From positions 14,633,950-14,697,949 of the forward strand of contig NC_092666.1 in the NCBI RefSeq assembly GCF_032118995.1: a stretch of 64,000 nucleotides of DNA. The letters run 5' to 3'. A program made the position numbers and the translations under genes. Origin of the DNA: Asterias amurensis. Taxonomy: Eukaryota > Echinodermata > Asteroidea > Forcipulatida > Asteriidae. Each line of letters starts with the position of its first letter. Positions within the stretch are counted from its first letter, which is position 1. Shown here piece after piece: positions 14,401-24,922 of this stretch. The notes beneath the pieces were generated by a model. The model had not been told where the DNA came from and ran no database searches. It saw only the letters and a list, made by a program, of their open reading frames with translations.

Positions 14401-17400
14401 TATTTATTTTTTCTGTACCGAAAGGGTCCAATGGCTTTAATAAAGGGTGTGTACCACATTGTTAATTCGGCACTAAGGGGGGCTGTACCATGTGGCTGTA
14501 TGCCCACATGTCCCAGGGAGTTGAGAAAGTCAGAGGAATGATCGACCAGTATGCTTGACGAACAGGAATAATAATGTTGTAAATCACCTTGTTCTAGCTA
14601 CAAGGATATGTTTCAATGAATTGTTATTAAAATCTGGGTCTCTTAAGGTGTTGTGGTTTGCACCTAAAACAATTTTTTTAAATGATATCAAAAGAATTTC
14701 TGCTAAATTCATCATGAGAGTCAAGTTATTAATTATAATTATGAATAACATAAATGCATCCAAAAGAAAAACCACATTCTTAACATTTCTAATAACAATA
14801 CCGTTTGCGAATCTTGATCGTTATGTTATTTTTATTTATTTTGTGGCGTGTCGATCTAGTTCACTTCATAAGACCCAAGCTCTGGTGTTGTCAGCAGCAG
14901 AGTGTGGGTTCGAACCTAGGTCATTACACTTGTGCACTTGAGCAAGACACTTATGTTCGGCGATATCTCATAAGATTTTTTTATTTATTTTATTTATTAA
15001 AATCTAATGATATTATTTGTTGTCTGTACAGGTTTAGGTCCACTACACATATCAGTGAAGCACAACTTGTTACATCTGTCCAAAGTGCTTATAGATGGTG
15101 GGGCAAACACTAATGCTGTGGTGAGTTAGTTAGTTTGTTTGTTTTGTTTGTTTGTTTGTTTGTTTGTTTGTTTGTTTGTTTGTTTGTTTGTTTGTTTGTT
15201 TGTTTGTTTGTTTGTTTGTTTGTTTGTTTGTTCGTTCGTTCGTTCGTTCGTTCGTTCGTTCGTTCGTTCGTTCGTTCGTTCGTTCGTTCGTTCGTTCGTT
15301 CGTTCGTTCGTTCGTTCGTTCGTTCGTTCGTTCGTTCGTTCGTTCGTTCGTTCGTTCGTTCGTTCGTTCGTTCGTTCGTTCGTTCGTTCGTTCGTTCGTT
15401 CGTTCGTTCGTTCGTTCGTTCGTTCGTTCGTTCGTTCGTTCGTTCGTTCGTTCGTTCGTTCGTTCGTTCGTTCGTTCGTTCGTTCGTTCGTTCGTTCGTT
15501 CGTTCGTTCGTTCGTTCGTTCGTTCGTTCGTTCGTTCGTTCGTTCGTTCGTTCGTTCGTTCGTTCGTTCGTTCGTTCGTTCGTTCGTTCGTTCGTTCGTT
15601 CGTTCGTTCGTTCGTTCGTTCGTTCGTTCGTTCGTTCGTTCGTTCGTTCGTTCGTTCGTTCGTTCGTTCGTTCGTTCGTTCGTTCGTTCGTTGTTAAATT
15701 GGGCCCAGGTCACCTTAAAAAGAACTTCCTTGTTCAACAAGGGTTCAACAATACATCTGTAAAAGGCTACTATCAAACACAATGAAAGATTCAGGTTAAT
15801 GTCATTGTGTGGTCATTGTAGTTCTCACTTGAAGCGGATACTAAAAACTTTACAATTCTGATCAGGAAGTTGTCTAGAAATCCAAATTATTACAGCAGGT
15901 TGCTACCAATTGCTTATTATTGGGGCATGCATACCGATCTCATTTCATGTATAGATGGATTGCAATAGACGTCACCGGCCGCCATATTTGATGAACTGTG
16001 CACGCGTGAAGAGCTACCATTGGCTGAGAGTCATGCACAGCGCGTACACGCGTGCACTTCGATTGTTTTTACATCAAAGATGTCGGTAGATGAGGCGTAT
16101 TGCAACCCATCTTTTGATTCTGGATGAGAAGCCAAGGACTCTCAGAAAAGCAAACTTAAGACTGTACTTGCCAAGAACTTCTTTATGGTTGGGTTTGTTG
16201 TTTTTACTCCTAGGCCTCATGTACTTCTTAAGACTATATTGTAGATGCTTTGTTTTGTATTATTGTGGGTTTTATTGTATATCCAGGGGTCGATTTCACA
16301 AAAAGTAAGGACTAGTTCTAACTTAACTTCGTTTAACTTATCTTAACTTAATTGCACTTATAAAGCGCTTTAACACTGTTTCAAAGCGCTGTACAGTCTA
16401 ATACATATAATACAGAAAGACTTAGGACTAGTTCTAGGTGATTTAGACTAGTCTTATCTCTGATTGAAATTCACTCCGAGAGCCCCAGGGAGAACAGTTC
16501 ATTGACAGCTGAGGGGGTTACCCTTGTTCAATAAGATGGGGGGTAATTGTGTGTAGTGTTCTCACTGGTGCAAATCTTTGTGAAAACCGTTCATGGTTCT
16601 GAAGCTTGACCGGTTTGATTATTGATCATTACCTACTGTTTAGTACAGATAACAGTAATTTTGGCACATTTGATTCGTGACTTTGCCTCATTGTCATTTA
16701 TGTAGCCAATGTCAGCCACATGTCATCATTTCATAATGTGATATCATTTTCATAATGTGATATAATATTTATAACGTGGTATCATTTTTAAGAGGAACAC
16801 CTCAGCTTTTGCATTGATATATAACTTAATACAAACAGAGTTATAAATGATAACAATATTCTTGATTAAAAAAAGATTGCTAACTTTTTGTGAGCGGTTA
16901 ATCTAAATATTTTTTCCAGGACACTAAAAGCGTTCATGCTCTATCATAATTTCTTGTGGTTTAAATATGTTTTTTCCAGGACGCTAAAAGTGGTTGGACA
17001 CCACTTTTCCACGCTGTCACCAATCAGGATCCTGAGCATGTGCAGATACTCTTGTGTGCGGGAGCCCAGGTCAATATGCAGTCATATTCTGGTAATACTG
17101 CCCTCCATGTTGCAACCGGGCGAGGGTTCACGGAGATCGTGCGGCTTCTGATGCGATACGGTGCGGACATGAGCTTGAGGAATACGCACAAAGACACGCC
17201 GGGGATGGTAGCGCAGGACAACAATGTAAGCATTAAGTCTTTAAAGCCATACATTGGATTTTTTGTTTTAATTTACCGACCAAAAGGGGTGATTTTGTTT
17301 TTAAAGAAATTGTAATGTCGATTTCGTCACACAATATTGTGGTAATCTTGTGGAATCAAACTGATCTAAGTCAAGTATTATTTTGAGGATAACATGGAAA

Positions 17401-18581
17401 CAAAAACCTAACTCATTTTGAAGAAACATACAATAATATGAAAACAAAAAAAATTACATTTTCAAAGGTTGGACAAGCTTTTTGTTACCTAGTGTACCGA
17501 TATCCAATATTCACATTCAAAGAACCCCACCAACACATTCAACACAACAGCGTTTTGAAAAATTTTCTTTTATTTATCTTTCCAGCAGATGACAAATATC
17601 CTGAGAGGCGTCTCATCCAGTCCCTCCGTGGGTTCAAGTCCGCACTACTCTTCACCAGGCTCCCATCCACACCCCATGACCAATGGGATGGCCCTCAAAC
17701 CCTCCCCCACACCCTCCCAAAACTATCAAGTAATGTCCCAGACTGCCTTGCCCTTGGGGAAACATGGAGATAACCCAGGCAAGAAGCCCCGAGCGACACG
17801 CAAAGATAAAGGATCTCGTAGAGGTTCCAACGCCGCTAAGAACGAAGCATCGTCAAGTAATCCAGGGACACCGACAACCACCGCGAGTAGCAGTGTCGCG
17901 AGTGACGGCTCGGGTATGAGTCAGGACGAGTCAGACGCAGTCGTACCAACTAGTCATCGGGTGTCGGTTATCGTCGAGCCGAAGTCTGTGAAACGCCGTT
18001 TTCTTGAGCAAAATGAGAAAGACCAGCAAGAGAGACATAGCAAGACACCGTCTCCTAGGGGTGATAAAATGACACATAATAAAAAAATGAAAACTCATCT
18101 CGAAGCAGGAGCTGCGTCGCCACAAAGCATACCGAAACTGCACGACTCTGGAAGCGCCGCCGTTGATCAGTCTGAGCCGATGGATCTCACCAAAGGCAAA
18201 ACAAAAGATGCAGTTGTCATAGTGAAGCAGAAAAAGGAGGTGGTGACGAACGGACAGACCTCTACGGCGCCTATTCTCGCCGATAAAGTAAAAGATGAAC
18301 TTAAACCAGAACAACGGTCAATACGAAACGGAGATACAATGGCAAACCCACTCTCATTAAGTCATAAAAATGATGTCGTTGGAAAAGGAGGAACAGTCAA
18401 GACAGCAGAGATGGTTGATGAATTACCTAAAACGCTCGATCGTGATGAGGAGAAAATCGACTTAGTTGAGGCCGAGAAGGATGTGGCTAAGACAGAGGTA
18501 AAGGTCTCTGACGTCTCAACGCCCAAGAAAGAAAGGAAGAGGAAGAAGAGTGACAAATTACCTCCAAAGAAGAGAAAATAA
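4391..18581 (+). CDS. BCL3: BCL3-like nuclear IkB protein, seven coding exons
   Basis: Exons by splice consensus and phase: 4391-5063, 9135-9468, 10726-10840, 12012-12222, 15032-15120, 16980-17225, 17586-18581; 888 codons with stop, all junctions in frame. Residues 1-224 are Ser/Pro-rich. About 225-323 is a GPQP/QRP proline repeat. About 332-570 holds seven ankyrin repeats beginning DEDGDTPLHIALAQ, with KSGWTPLFHAV and SGNTALHVATGRGF blocks, ending NILRG. This order and wording match the BCL3/IkB-zeta group of atypical IkB proteins, nuclear cofactors of NF-kB p50/p52. The roughly 330-residue tail is charged and ends in a strong basic nuclear signal (KKERKRKKSDKLPPKKRK), fitting nuclear action. 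At 887 aa it is about twice the vertebrate BCL3 length, through its long flanks. Start: ATG 4391 has weak context; in-frame ATG 4424 (MADNGKEG, A at -3, G at +4) is the likelier start. IkB-zeta orthology is the alternative. Confidence 0.88.
5463..5592. mobile_element. Family F palindromic element
   Basis: GTGGTGTATTTCACAAAGAG ... AACTCTTTATGAAATCGATC in intron 1 of the BCL3-like gene. Confidence 0.6.
5820..5950 (+). mobile_element. Family K repeat, single arm
   Basis: GATCAG-AGCATA-CTGATC hairpin followed by GAAACGTC (5882-5889), then AACCACCCCAACTCATTTAG and TGGTGTTACCGCAAAC. Confidence 0.55.
6142..6302. mobile_element. Palindromic MITE with TAG flanks, family L
   Basis: Ends GAGTGCGTTTTGGC and GCCAAAACGCACTC, flanked by TAG on both sides, as in PIF/Harbinger-type insertions (inference). 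In intron 1 of the BCL3-like gene. Confidence 0.65.
7118..7492. mobile_element. TTAA-ended MITE, family A
   Basis: Full-length copy in intron 1 of the BCL3-like gene; ends TTAAAGGCAGTGGACACTAT and ATAGTGTCCACTGTCTTTA. Confidence 0.85.
9148..9380 (+). repeat. Coding minisatellite in exon 2 (GPQP/QRP repeats)
   Basis: GC-rich imperfect repeats of CCGGGCCCACAGCCG and CAGAGACCGGCCCAG units encode the proline-rich linker. Several other frames are open only because the repeat lacks stops. Confidence 0.8.
9526..9840. mobile_element. TTAA-flanked MITE, family D copy 1 (intact)
   Basis: Ends TTAAAGATGCTATGTCAGAT and ATATCATCTTTAA; 315 bp, just after exon 2 of the BCL3-like gene. Its TTAA at 9802-9805 is the unoccupied counterpart of the family C insertion site in copy 2. 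Confidence 0.85.
10180..10545. mobile_element. Family A MITE, one end trimmed
   Basis: Lacks the first 20 bp; the right end GTGTCCAGTGTCTTTAA is intact. In intron 2 of the BCL3-like gene, 180 bp before exon 3. Confidence 0.8.
11410..11484 (-). mobile_element. LINE 3' tail, reverse orientation, with (TAA)n
   Basis: (TAA)n at 11410-11442, then AAGACTTGTAATGCTCACGT ... CCACCCTGCTGGGTGTT, the inverse of the tail at 60079. Confidence 0.65.
11505..12000. repeat. Tandem repeat of about 60 bp before BCL3-like exon 4
   Basis: About eight diverged units, each with TTTTTGTTGxTTTTxTAGGCC-like and CAAAATGTGTACT-like parts. Each carries a pyrimidine-rich tract plus AG that resembles a 3' splice site. The true acceptor (12010-12011) comes right after the last unit. 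Confidence 0.7.
12466..12708. mobile_element. Family E palindromic element
   Basis: GGGCCCTATTTCATGGAGCT ... AGCTCCATGAAATTGGGCCC, perfect terminal arms. Partial copies flank it at about 12311-12435 and 12708-12835. In BCL3-like intron 4. Confidence 0.65.
13702..14090. mobile_element. Family A MITE with variant left end
   Basis: The left end reads TTAATAAAGGGTGTGTACCA instead of the usual end; the right end CACTGCCTTTAA is shared base for base with the start of the next element. Confidence 0.75.
14087..14440. mobile_element. TTAA-ended MITE, family B
   Basis: Ends TTAAAGCCATTATACACTTT and GGGTCCAATGGCTTTAA, with an internal hairpin TTCTCGCTAACGAGAA. It abuts the preceding family A copy and shares its TTAA. 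Confidence 0.8.
14842..14960 (+). mobile_element. SINE fragment, tRNA-Leu family
   Basis: Decayed head with GTGTGGGTTCGAACC (B box) and TTGAGCAAGACACTTATG. Confidence 0.6.
15131..15690. repeat. TTTG then TTCG tetranucleotide array
   Basis: About 24 copies of TTTG (to 15230) pass abruptly into 115 uninterrupted TTCG copies (15231-15690, 460 bp). It starts 11 nt after the exon 5 donor of the BCL3-like gene. All long frames across it are repeat artefacts. Confidence 0.97.
16288..16475. mobile_element. Family F palindromic element, interrupted
   Basis: GGGTCGATTTCACAAAAAGT ... TCTGATTGAAATTCAC, with a short insert bearing AAAGCGCTTT / AAAGCGCTGT near 16355-16395. Confidence 0.5.
16905..16980 (+). 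repeat. Duplicated acceptor region before BCL3-like exon 6
   Basis: TTTTTTCCAGGACACTAAAAG at 16912-16931 is repeated as TTTTTTCCAGGACGCTAAAAG at 16970-16989; the second is the used acceptor and exon start. Confidence 0.75.
17586..17591 (+). promoter_or_regulatory. NAGNAG tandem splice acceptor of BCL3-like exon 7
   Basis: The acceptor reads tttccagCAGATG. The upstream AG adds one Gln (CAG) and the downstream AG starts at ATG; both keep frame because exon 6 ends in phase 0. The choice falls at the end of the last ankyrin repeat. Confidence 0.55.
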
Positions 18582-19404
18582 ATTAACTTGTAAAGAATTC
18601 TTGTATATATTAAGCAATTTTCAAAGTTTGCAGCGGATTGAAAAGCCTCTAGTCAAATTGAACAAAGCAGACCTGGAATTACACGCAGGCCAGAGAGGCC
18701 TAGGTCTCCGTTGCCCCTGGCTCTTAGTAGGCCTTGAAATAATTACAGCAATTGCCGTGATGCCCTGTGCTTTTGGTGTTGTGTCCTTAGCAACCTTCCA
18801 ATATTATAAGTTATCACACAAGCGCGAGTGGAATACGAAAATATATAGTGCTTCTGCATCCCATATCCAACGAGACCGAAGGCCGAGTTGGACATGGGAC
18901 ACAGACGCGCTATAACGAATTTATCTTCCAGTCTCACATGCAACGCGCAAAGTTTAAAATTTCAAAACGATATTTCACAAAGAACAGCATTCACGCGCAC
19001 AAAGTTTAGAATGTAATTTTTTCACTGTGTGATACAGAGCGTGACAAAATGACATTATTTCACAATACGCACTGTGTAATAAAAACAGAGGAAGTAGGAT
19101 ATAAAACAGAGGTCGTAGTATATATGTTTTTAACCCCCTAGTAGTTCGAGCTTCTGATTGGTGGATAAGGGCGTACTGGAAGATAAAAGTTTATGTTGAG
19201 GTGCCCCCTACCAGAGGGAATTCACTTGCCCCTTCAAGAGAAACGTTCAAGGACTGTCTTAGACTTGGTGTCCTCCAAAAGTTTCCCATTGACTTAAAGA
19301 TTTTCCCAACAGATGCCCTTTGCAATCTCTGGTGGAGCTATGGTCATAAATGTGGCTTGCTACCTAAGGCCGCCTGCAGCCCAAAAATGTAGCTGTATTC
19401 ATAG

Positions 19405-19950
19405 CCTTGACTCAAGGCTGTTGGCGCAGTGTGCCCCGGCCCGGTGCGGCACGATTTGGCAGTCTGCACGCTGTGCACACACGATCAACGTATACATTGT
19501 ATGTACAGTACAATGTACAGCAAGAACAGTATAGCGAAGTCATGAGTACGGTCGTGTCTTTCTACTTTCAACCTCGTACACGCGGCTCAAACAACAAAGT
19601 ATTCATGTACAGGGGTGGATTTTACAAAGAGTTAGGATTAGTCTTATCTCGAGTTAGGGCGAGTTACTTGTCCTAACTTAGGACTATCCATGCAATTTGT
19701 ATATCTCCTAGGACTAGTCCTAATTTAGGACATGTCCTGACTCTTTGTGAAATAGACCCCAGTAAGTAAGTGTACCGTACAGATGGTACACATGTACATG
19801 TACTACAGTATGCGTACATAAGCTGTTCACGTATTATATGCACGCTTTGTGTTATGTTTGGGGCCGGGGGCATGTGTGCGCTGGCGGAATTCAGTGGGTA
19901 CTTGGGTTATGCAGGTCGCGGCTGGCTGTAGCGCCTTGATCAAGGCTGCC
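19405..19950. mobile_element. Probable relative of the TAGCCTTG element
   Basis: Left TAGCCTTGACTCAAGGCTG; the right end is inverted GCCTTGATCAAGGCTG. GC-rich interior, with a family F element at 19613-19765 inside. No clear target duplication. Confidence 0.45.
19613..19765. mobile_element. Family F palindromic element
   Basis: GGGTGGATTTTACAAAGAGT ... GACTCTTTGTGAAATAGACCCC; perfect inner arms around ACTCG/CGAGT. Confidence 0.65.
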
Positions 19951-20521
19951 GCATTCACAGTTTGCAGGGGATAGAAAGACTCTAATCGAATCGAACCAGG
20001 TTTTCTTTCTTGGAAAAATCAAATTTTTGTTTTTCTATGCAAGTCACCAGACACACAAGGCCTGAAGGCCACTTCAGTGTGTGGCCTACAATTTTTGTTG
20101 GGCCAGGGGCCGTTGCCACCTACATGTATTCCTGGGGCTGAAACAGGGGTACCCCCTTTACTGTGGTCATATACATGTATGAGGTAGGGTATGTGGCTGG
20201 CATCCAGCAAGGCCGCCCTTTAACGCCTTCAACCAGATCCCTTGGCAATTTAGCTTCTCAGCAGCAAGTAGGGATGATAACCCCCCTCCCCCCAAATTAT
20301 TATTATTATTACATGTATATTCTGTGAAATAACCCACGGCACGCACGGCAATTGCCGAGGTGCCCTTTGCTTTTGCTAATGTGCCCTTGCAAAGTTCCAA
20401 TACAAGTTTACATTTTCCTCATAGCGTGCCCCTTACCAGTGGAAAATTGCTGTGCCCCTCAAGAGTGAGGCTCAAGGCCTGTAAAATTGAAATGATGGCA
20501 TTTCCACCTTATAAAAAACCC

Positions 20522-20774
20522 CAGGGCCCAATTTCGTAGAGCTGCTAAGCACAAAAATTTGCTTAGCATGAAATTTCTTCCTTGATAAAAATAGGATTAC
20601 CAACCAAATTTCCATTTGTTGCATAATGCCCGTTACTTGTATTCAACTATGTTATTTTCAGTGTGTGCTTATTCTGAAAATCACGTAGGAATTTGGTTAA
20701 TCCTGTTTTCATCAAGGCAACAATTTCATGCTAAGCAAATTTTTGTGCTTAGCAGCTCTATAAAATTGGGCCCT
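20522..20774. mobile_element. Family E palindromic element
   Basis: GGGCCCAATTTCGTAGAGCT ... AGCTCTATAAAATTGGGCCC. Confidence 0.65.
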
Positions 20775-21422
20775 GGTGTTATAGATTCCAAGGAGCTTTT
20801 GGAAGTAGATCAAAGAACATGATCTATTTACTATGAAGAAAAACGCAGCATTTTGTGTTTACCAGGAAGACTTAAAAAAGTCTGAATTCGCACAAAAGTC
20901 TGAAAATTGTTCATCCCTGATAGTGGACAAGCCTTATACGGGTTATATTGTATGTAGAACTTGTGGAAAATGCATTTCTAATTTGATTTACATTTTTAAA
21001 ATTAGAAAGAATTCAGCAACTTTACAGTTGTCAATCAATTTGTGTAAATTTAGATGAGCAAGAATGGAATAATATGACATAGATTTTTGATTGAGGAATA
21101 TTGTTTGGGGTTTTATTTGTCTATTATGAAGTGTACTGATACACATTTTGCTTGTTTTTGTTTGTAAAATAAGACTTGAATATTTGTCTACATAAAATGT
21201 CATTTATTAAAAGTTTTAAGCTTCCAATAGTTTTTTTTTTTTTACATGTATTTTTATAATTATTATGGATGCATTGTATGTTATGGGATGTTGTTTTGTT
21301 TTGCATACTACTAATGCATTATTCATGTAAAAATGATGAATATGTAAGTTATTTAGATCTTCCATTTGTAGTAGGGGTGGAGCGGTGTTGGAATTGAGGG
21401 GCTATAGACTTCAGCCCACCTT

Positions 21423-21606
21423 GGCCGAATTCCATAGAGCTGCTTCAAAAGTAGCTAAGCACAAAAAAATTATGCTTAGTAGATCAAAGTTACTAGCCAA
21501 AATATAATGTACAACTTCAGTTTGTGGCTGGTATCCTGCTCATTTACGCTTTGCAGCACATTTTTAAGCAGTATTTTCTGCTTAAGCAGCTTCTTGAATC
21601 TGGGCC
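21423..21606. mobile_element. Family E palindromic element
   Basis: GGCCGAATTCCATAGAGCTG ... TTAAGCAGCTTCTTGAATCT; diverged arms. Confidence 0.55.
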
Positions 21607-21887
21607 ATGCTCATGTGCAAAATTAGCTCTTCACACGTATTTCTTGCTTCCCAAAGGCCTAAAAAAATAGTTGGAGGGCAAAATAAAATGTTGTTAGGTT
21701 TACTTGATTTTAAAAAATCAAGCGCTATTGTCAATCCTGAATAAAAATGAATCTGAAAAGGATTAGAATTGTATGACTCCACAGATGAGAAGGGTTTTAT
21801 TTTTATCAGAATGTTTAGTTTTAACAAATAATTATCTTAAATATGACACCGCTCAGTCTGACACTTCTCAGAACTTGTGAAATGGCT

Positions 21888-22222
21888 TTAAAGGCACTGG
21901 ACACTATTGGTAAGTACACAAAATAATTGTTAGCATAAAACCTTACTTAGAAACGGCTCCCTCTGAAGTAGCGTAGTTGTTGAGAAAGAAGTAATTTTCC
22001 AATAAAATAATTAAATTTGATTTTGAAGTCCCGAAATCAAGCATAAAAAAGCACACAACTGTGTCGTGTGACAAGGGTGTTTTTTCTTCCATTATTATCT
22101 TGCAACTTTGACAACCAATTGAGTTCAAATTTTCACAGGTTTGTTATTTTGTGCATATGTTGAGAAACATCAAGCGAGAAGACTGGTCTTTGACAATTAC
22201 CAAAGGTGTCCAGTGTCTTTAA
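21888..22222. mobile_element. TTAA-ended MITE, family A
   Basis: Both ends intact (TTAAAGGCACTGGACAC / GTGTCCAGTGTCTTTAA); an internal deletion of about 50 bp lies beside the first arm. Confidence 0.8.
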
Positions 22223-22444
22223 AGGTGTTGCAGTCGACCCTCAATATAAAGAGCACTAGAGATGCTCAGCTCATAAAGAGAACATTCTCAAGTCCTGAAT
22301 CTCATTTCTGCTTTGTGTTTCTTTGTTTTGTTGTCCTCTTGTAACAACGTTCCTTTAAAAAAGAGGTAATTTGGCTGGTCCCAGCGATCTTGTTATAATG
22401 AGAGTCCACTGTATATAATTGGCAAGGATAAACACTGTCATTGC

Positions 22445-22739
22445 TTAAAGCCATTGGAAATTTTCGGTAAACAGTTTTGGTCATCAGAGTCAGGAGAAAA
22501 TAACGGGAAAACCCACCTTTGTTTCCGCATGTTTCGCTGTGTCATGACACGTGTTTAAAATAATTCTCGCCATCGAGAATTGGTAATTGTTTGAATGTTT
22601 TCTCAAATAGTAAAGCATTTCATGGAATAATATTTCAAGAGAAGTCTTTCACCATTACCTTCTGTAAACCCTGTAAGTTATTTGTCAATCTGTTAACTTT
22701 TATTTTGTTTTCTGTTCCGATAGTCCATAATGGCTTTAA
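22445..22739. mobile_element. TTAA-ended MITE, family B
   Basis: Ends TTAAAGCCATTGGAAATTTT and ATAATGGCTTTAA; the internal hairpin is TTCTCGCCATCGAGAA. Shorter than other copies through loss in the left arm. Confidence 0.75.
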
Positions 22740-23598
22740 CTATAGTCTGAAACCTTACTGATTACTGGCCTGGAACTACACAAAGGACACAGGGGTCATG
22801 ACCTTTGTTACCCCTTGTCTTGGCCTTTGTTTCCCGGTCTTAGCCTCGGCCTTCAAAAAAATTCCCATAGATTTTCCTATGAAAGTTCTTTTTGCAAAAT
22901 AAAAATGGCCTTACCCTCTCAAAGATGAAATCCCAAGCCTGTGGTCGTAAAGTTCAAACTAAAACCACAACGGACTATTTCCCTCTTTAATGAAGTCGTG
23001 TTCCAGAAAGTTGTCCCTGATGAACAGACCAGCTAAGTGGACAAGTTATTTTTGGACTTCTGATGAAGTGTTTTTCCCCAAATAAAAAAATGCACTCACA
23101 TGTAAAAACTCTATCACTTGTAAAAATTTCAAAAACTTCAGGGGTTTTACCGACCCCTGATCAATGTTGGCGAACAAACAATAATATTTTTAAAATTTAA
23201 ATTATAATAGTATAAGTAACCACCCCAAGGCCCAATTTCATGGCGCTGCTTACCGTAAGCAAAGAATCGACCCTTACGTCAAGCGTATTTCACAGATTAG
23301 CAGGGAATTTTGGCTTGTGTGTGTGTGTACTCCACATTACTAGGCATTCAATACGCTCACCGCAGATATTTGAGTGCTTGCCGTGCAAGCGGTGAAAGGT
23401 GATCATAAGCGCAGAATTCCGCAGGTAGCAGAGTCATGAAAGAGCGCAGCCCGCTCAAAGGAGTCACATTGAGTGGGCAATGGTAATAAATTTCAAAGAG
23501 CTGCTTAAGCAGAAAATATTGCTAAAAAAAATTCTGCTCAGCAGAAATGAGCGAGATATCAGTCACAAATTGTACTTATGCTTAGCTACTCGTTGTGC

Positions 23599-23976
23599 TT
23601 AAAGGAACTTTACAGAATTGGTTTTGCTACAAAGCAGTTGTTGACAGTGTAAGCACTTTATGTAATCCACCATATACATACACTGACAAACCTGTAGAAG
23701 TTTGAGATCGTTCGGCCATCTGGGTCACGAGAAAATGATAAAAAACCGATTACACATTTTGCATGACATCGATGGAAGAAAAAAAAATGAATAAAACGCT
23801 CAGTGAGCGATAAACTCCAAACGTGAAATTAGATTATTAATTTCTCACCAAATGTGACATTTGTCTTAAATATTTCTAGGCATGTTTTCTACTATCATCA
23901 TTAGACCGTGTAAGTTTGATGTAAATCTGTGATCTTCATGATTTTGTTTCTTACCAATTCTGCAACATTCCTTTGA
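23599..23976. mobile_element. TTAA-ended MITE, family H
   Basis: Left end TTAAAGGAACTTTACAGAAT; right end CCAATTCTGCAACATTCCTT. The central GCTCAGTGAGC is palindromic. Related in layout to family B. Confidence 0.6.
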
Positions 23977-24081
23977 AGTAGCTCTATGAACATGAATTTG
24001 GGCACTGGATTGAAGTTCAATACCACTAGCTATCTACAGTACATTCTACCTCATGTTGTAGACCCTTTTTGAACACTTTTC

Positions 24082-24087
24082 TTTATT
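24082..24087 (-). terminator. Poly(A) signal AATAAA of the selenoprotein S gene
   Basis: TTTATT on the plus strand, i.e. AATAAA on the minus strand, 34 nt beyond the SECIS. The order stop, SECIS, AATAAA makes a complete 3' UTR. Confidence 0.6.
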
Positions 24088-24120
24088 AATTATAAGATGT
24101 TTTTTAAAAGAGATAATAAT

Positions 24121-24200
24121 TGACACCAGAGGTTTTTCATCGGTCTGATGCACTGGCTTATCGCCTTTTATGCATCGCACGTCATACAGATGGATGGTCA
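24121..24200 (-). ncRNA. SECIS element, form 2, of selenoprotein S
   Basis: Minus strand: the ATGA quartet strand at 24185-24182 faces the CGAT strand with GA at 24141-24140, giving tandem G.A pairs. Inside are a GT/AC pair, a small mismatch, then GATGCA (24176-24171) paired with TGCATC (24052+ side: 24152-24147). The internal loop carries the unpaired AAAA (24169-24166), capped by a GGC/GCC mini-stem with loop GATAA, which defines form 2. Outer helix I pairs TGAC-CA with TG-GTGTCA. It lies in the 3' UTR of the SELENOS gene. Confidence 0.88.
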
Positions 24201-24723
24201 AGAAATGGTTACAGGGGACCGTATTAAGGTCAGGTTAAAAATCAGAGAGGTCTCGACCTCATTTCCAAGGGTGTTCTGATCTCGCTGTGCCTTTTTTACC
24301 CTAAGGATACTTCCCACGAATTTTGATGTCACAAATTCGCAACGAGCGATCCAATCATTATAGCCTGACCCATGCAAATGGTCCACTACCTGCAACCATA
24401 ACTAGTTTGTTCCATAACCATCAACCTCTGCTTGACAAAATTTCAGCTCTCTCACGGAATGCTCGTTTCTTGTAAAATATGTACCTTTTTTGTTGTTACT
24501 TTATTAAACTTTCCCTCTTTTTAGTCATTGACCTTGTGTTCTTCCCTTGAAGTGAGATCAAAATTTACAAATCTACTTAGCCTCATTTAATATTTTGTTC
24601 CCAGTGAGAGAGCCGAAAGTTGTCTTTCAAAATTATGTATGCAAAACATGAATCATGTGACTCTACCAGGCTGAACTGATTGGTTGAGAGTGAATTTGGA
24701 ATGGGGTCTTCAAGAGCAAAAAG

Positions 24724-24856
24724 GGGTAGATTTCACAAAGTTAATCCTTACTTAGATTAGTCCTTCAGGCTAGTTCTAAGTTAGAGTTACTCGTCCTAAC
24801 TCGAGTGAGACTAGTCTGAGACTAGTCAGGTTTTTTTTTCTGAAATCCACCCCAGA
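24724..24856. mobile_element. Family F palindromic element in the SELENOS 3' UTR
   Basis: GGGGTAGATTTCACAAAGTT ... CTGAAATCCACCCC. It lies between the Sec codon and the SECIS, so it should be part of the mature mRNA and adds to their spacing. Confidence 0.6.
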
Positions 24857-24922
24857 CCTTGCAAACCATCCAATCAAGACAGCCTCTTGTGTCACATGAT
24901 CAATTTGTTTAGCATACAACCT

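Larger units (their letters stand above)
18582..24081. other. Intergenic region between convergent genes
   Basis: No convincing coding region. An AATAAA overlaps the stop of the BCL3-like gene (18577-18582) and another lies near 19078. The rest is families A, B, E, F and H plus unassigned AT-rich sequence (20780-21400, 22740-23220). Confidence 0.55.

Noticed and set aside
15126-15785. Long frames of 180-218 codons on both strands (NERT and SFVR repeats)
   Set aside because: Pure translation of the TTTG/TTCG array; no unique sequence and no gene context.
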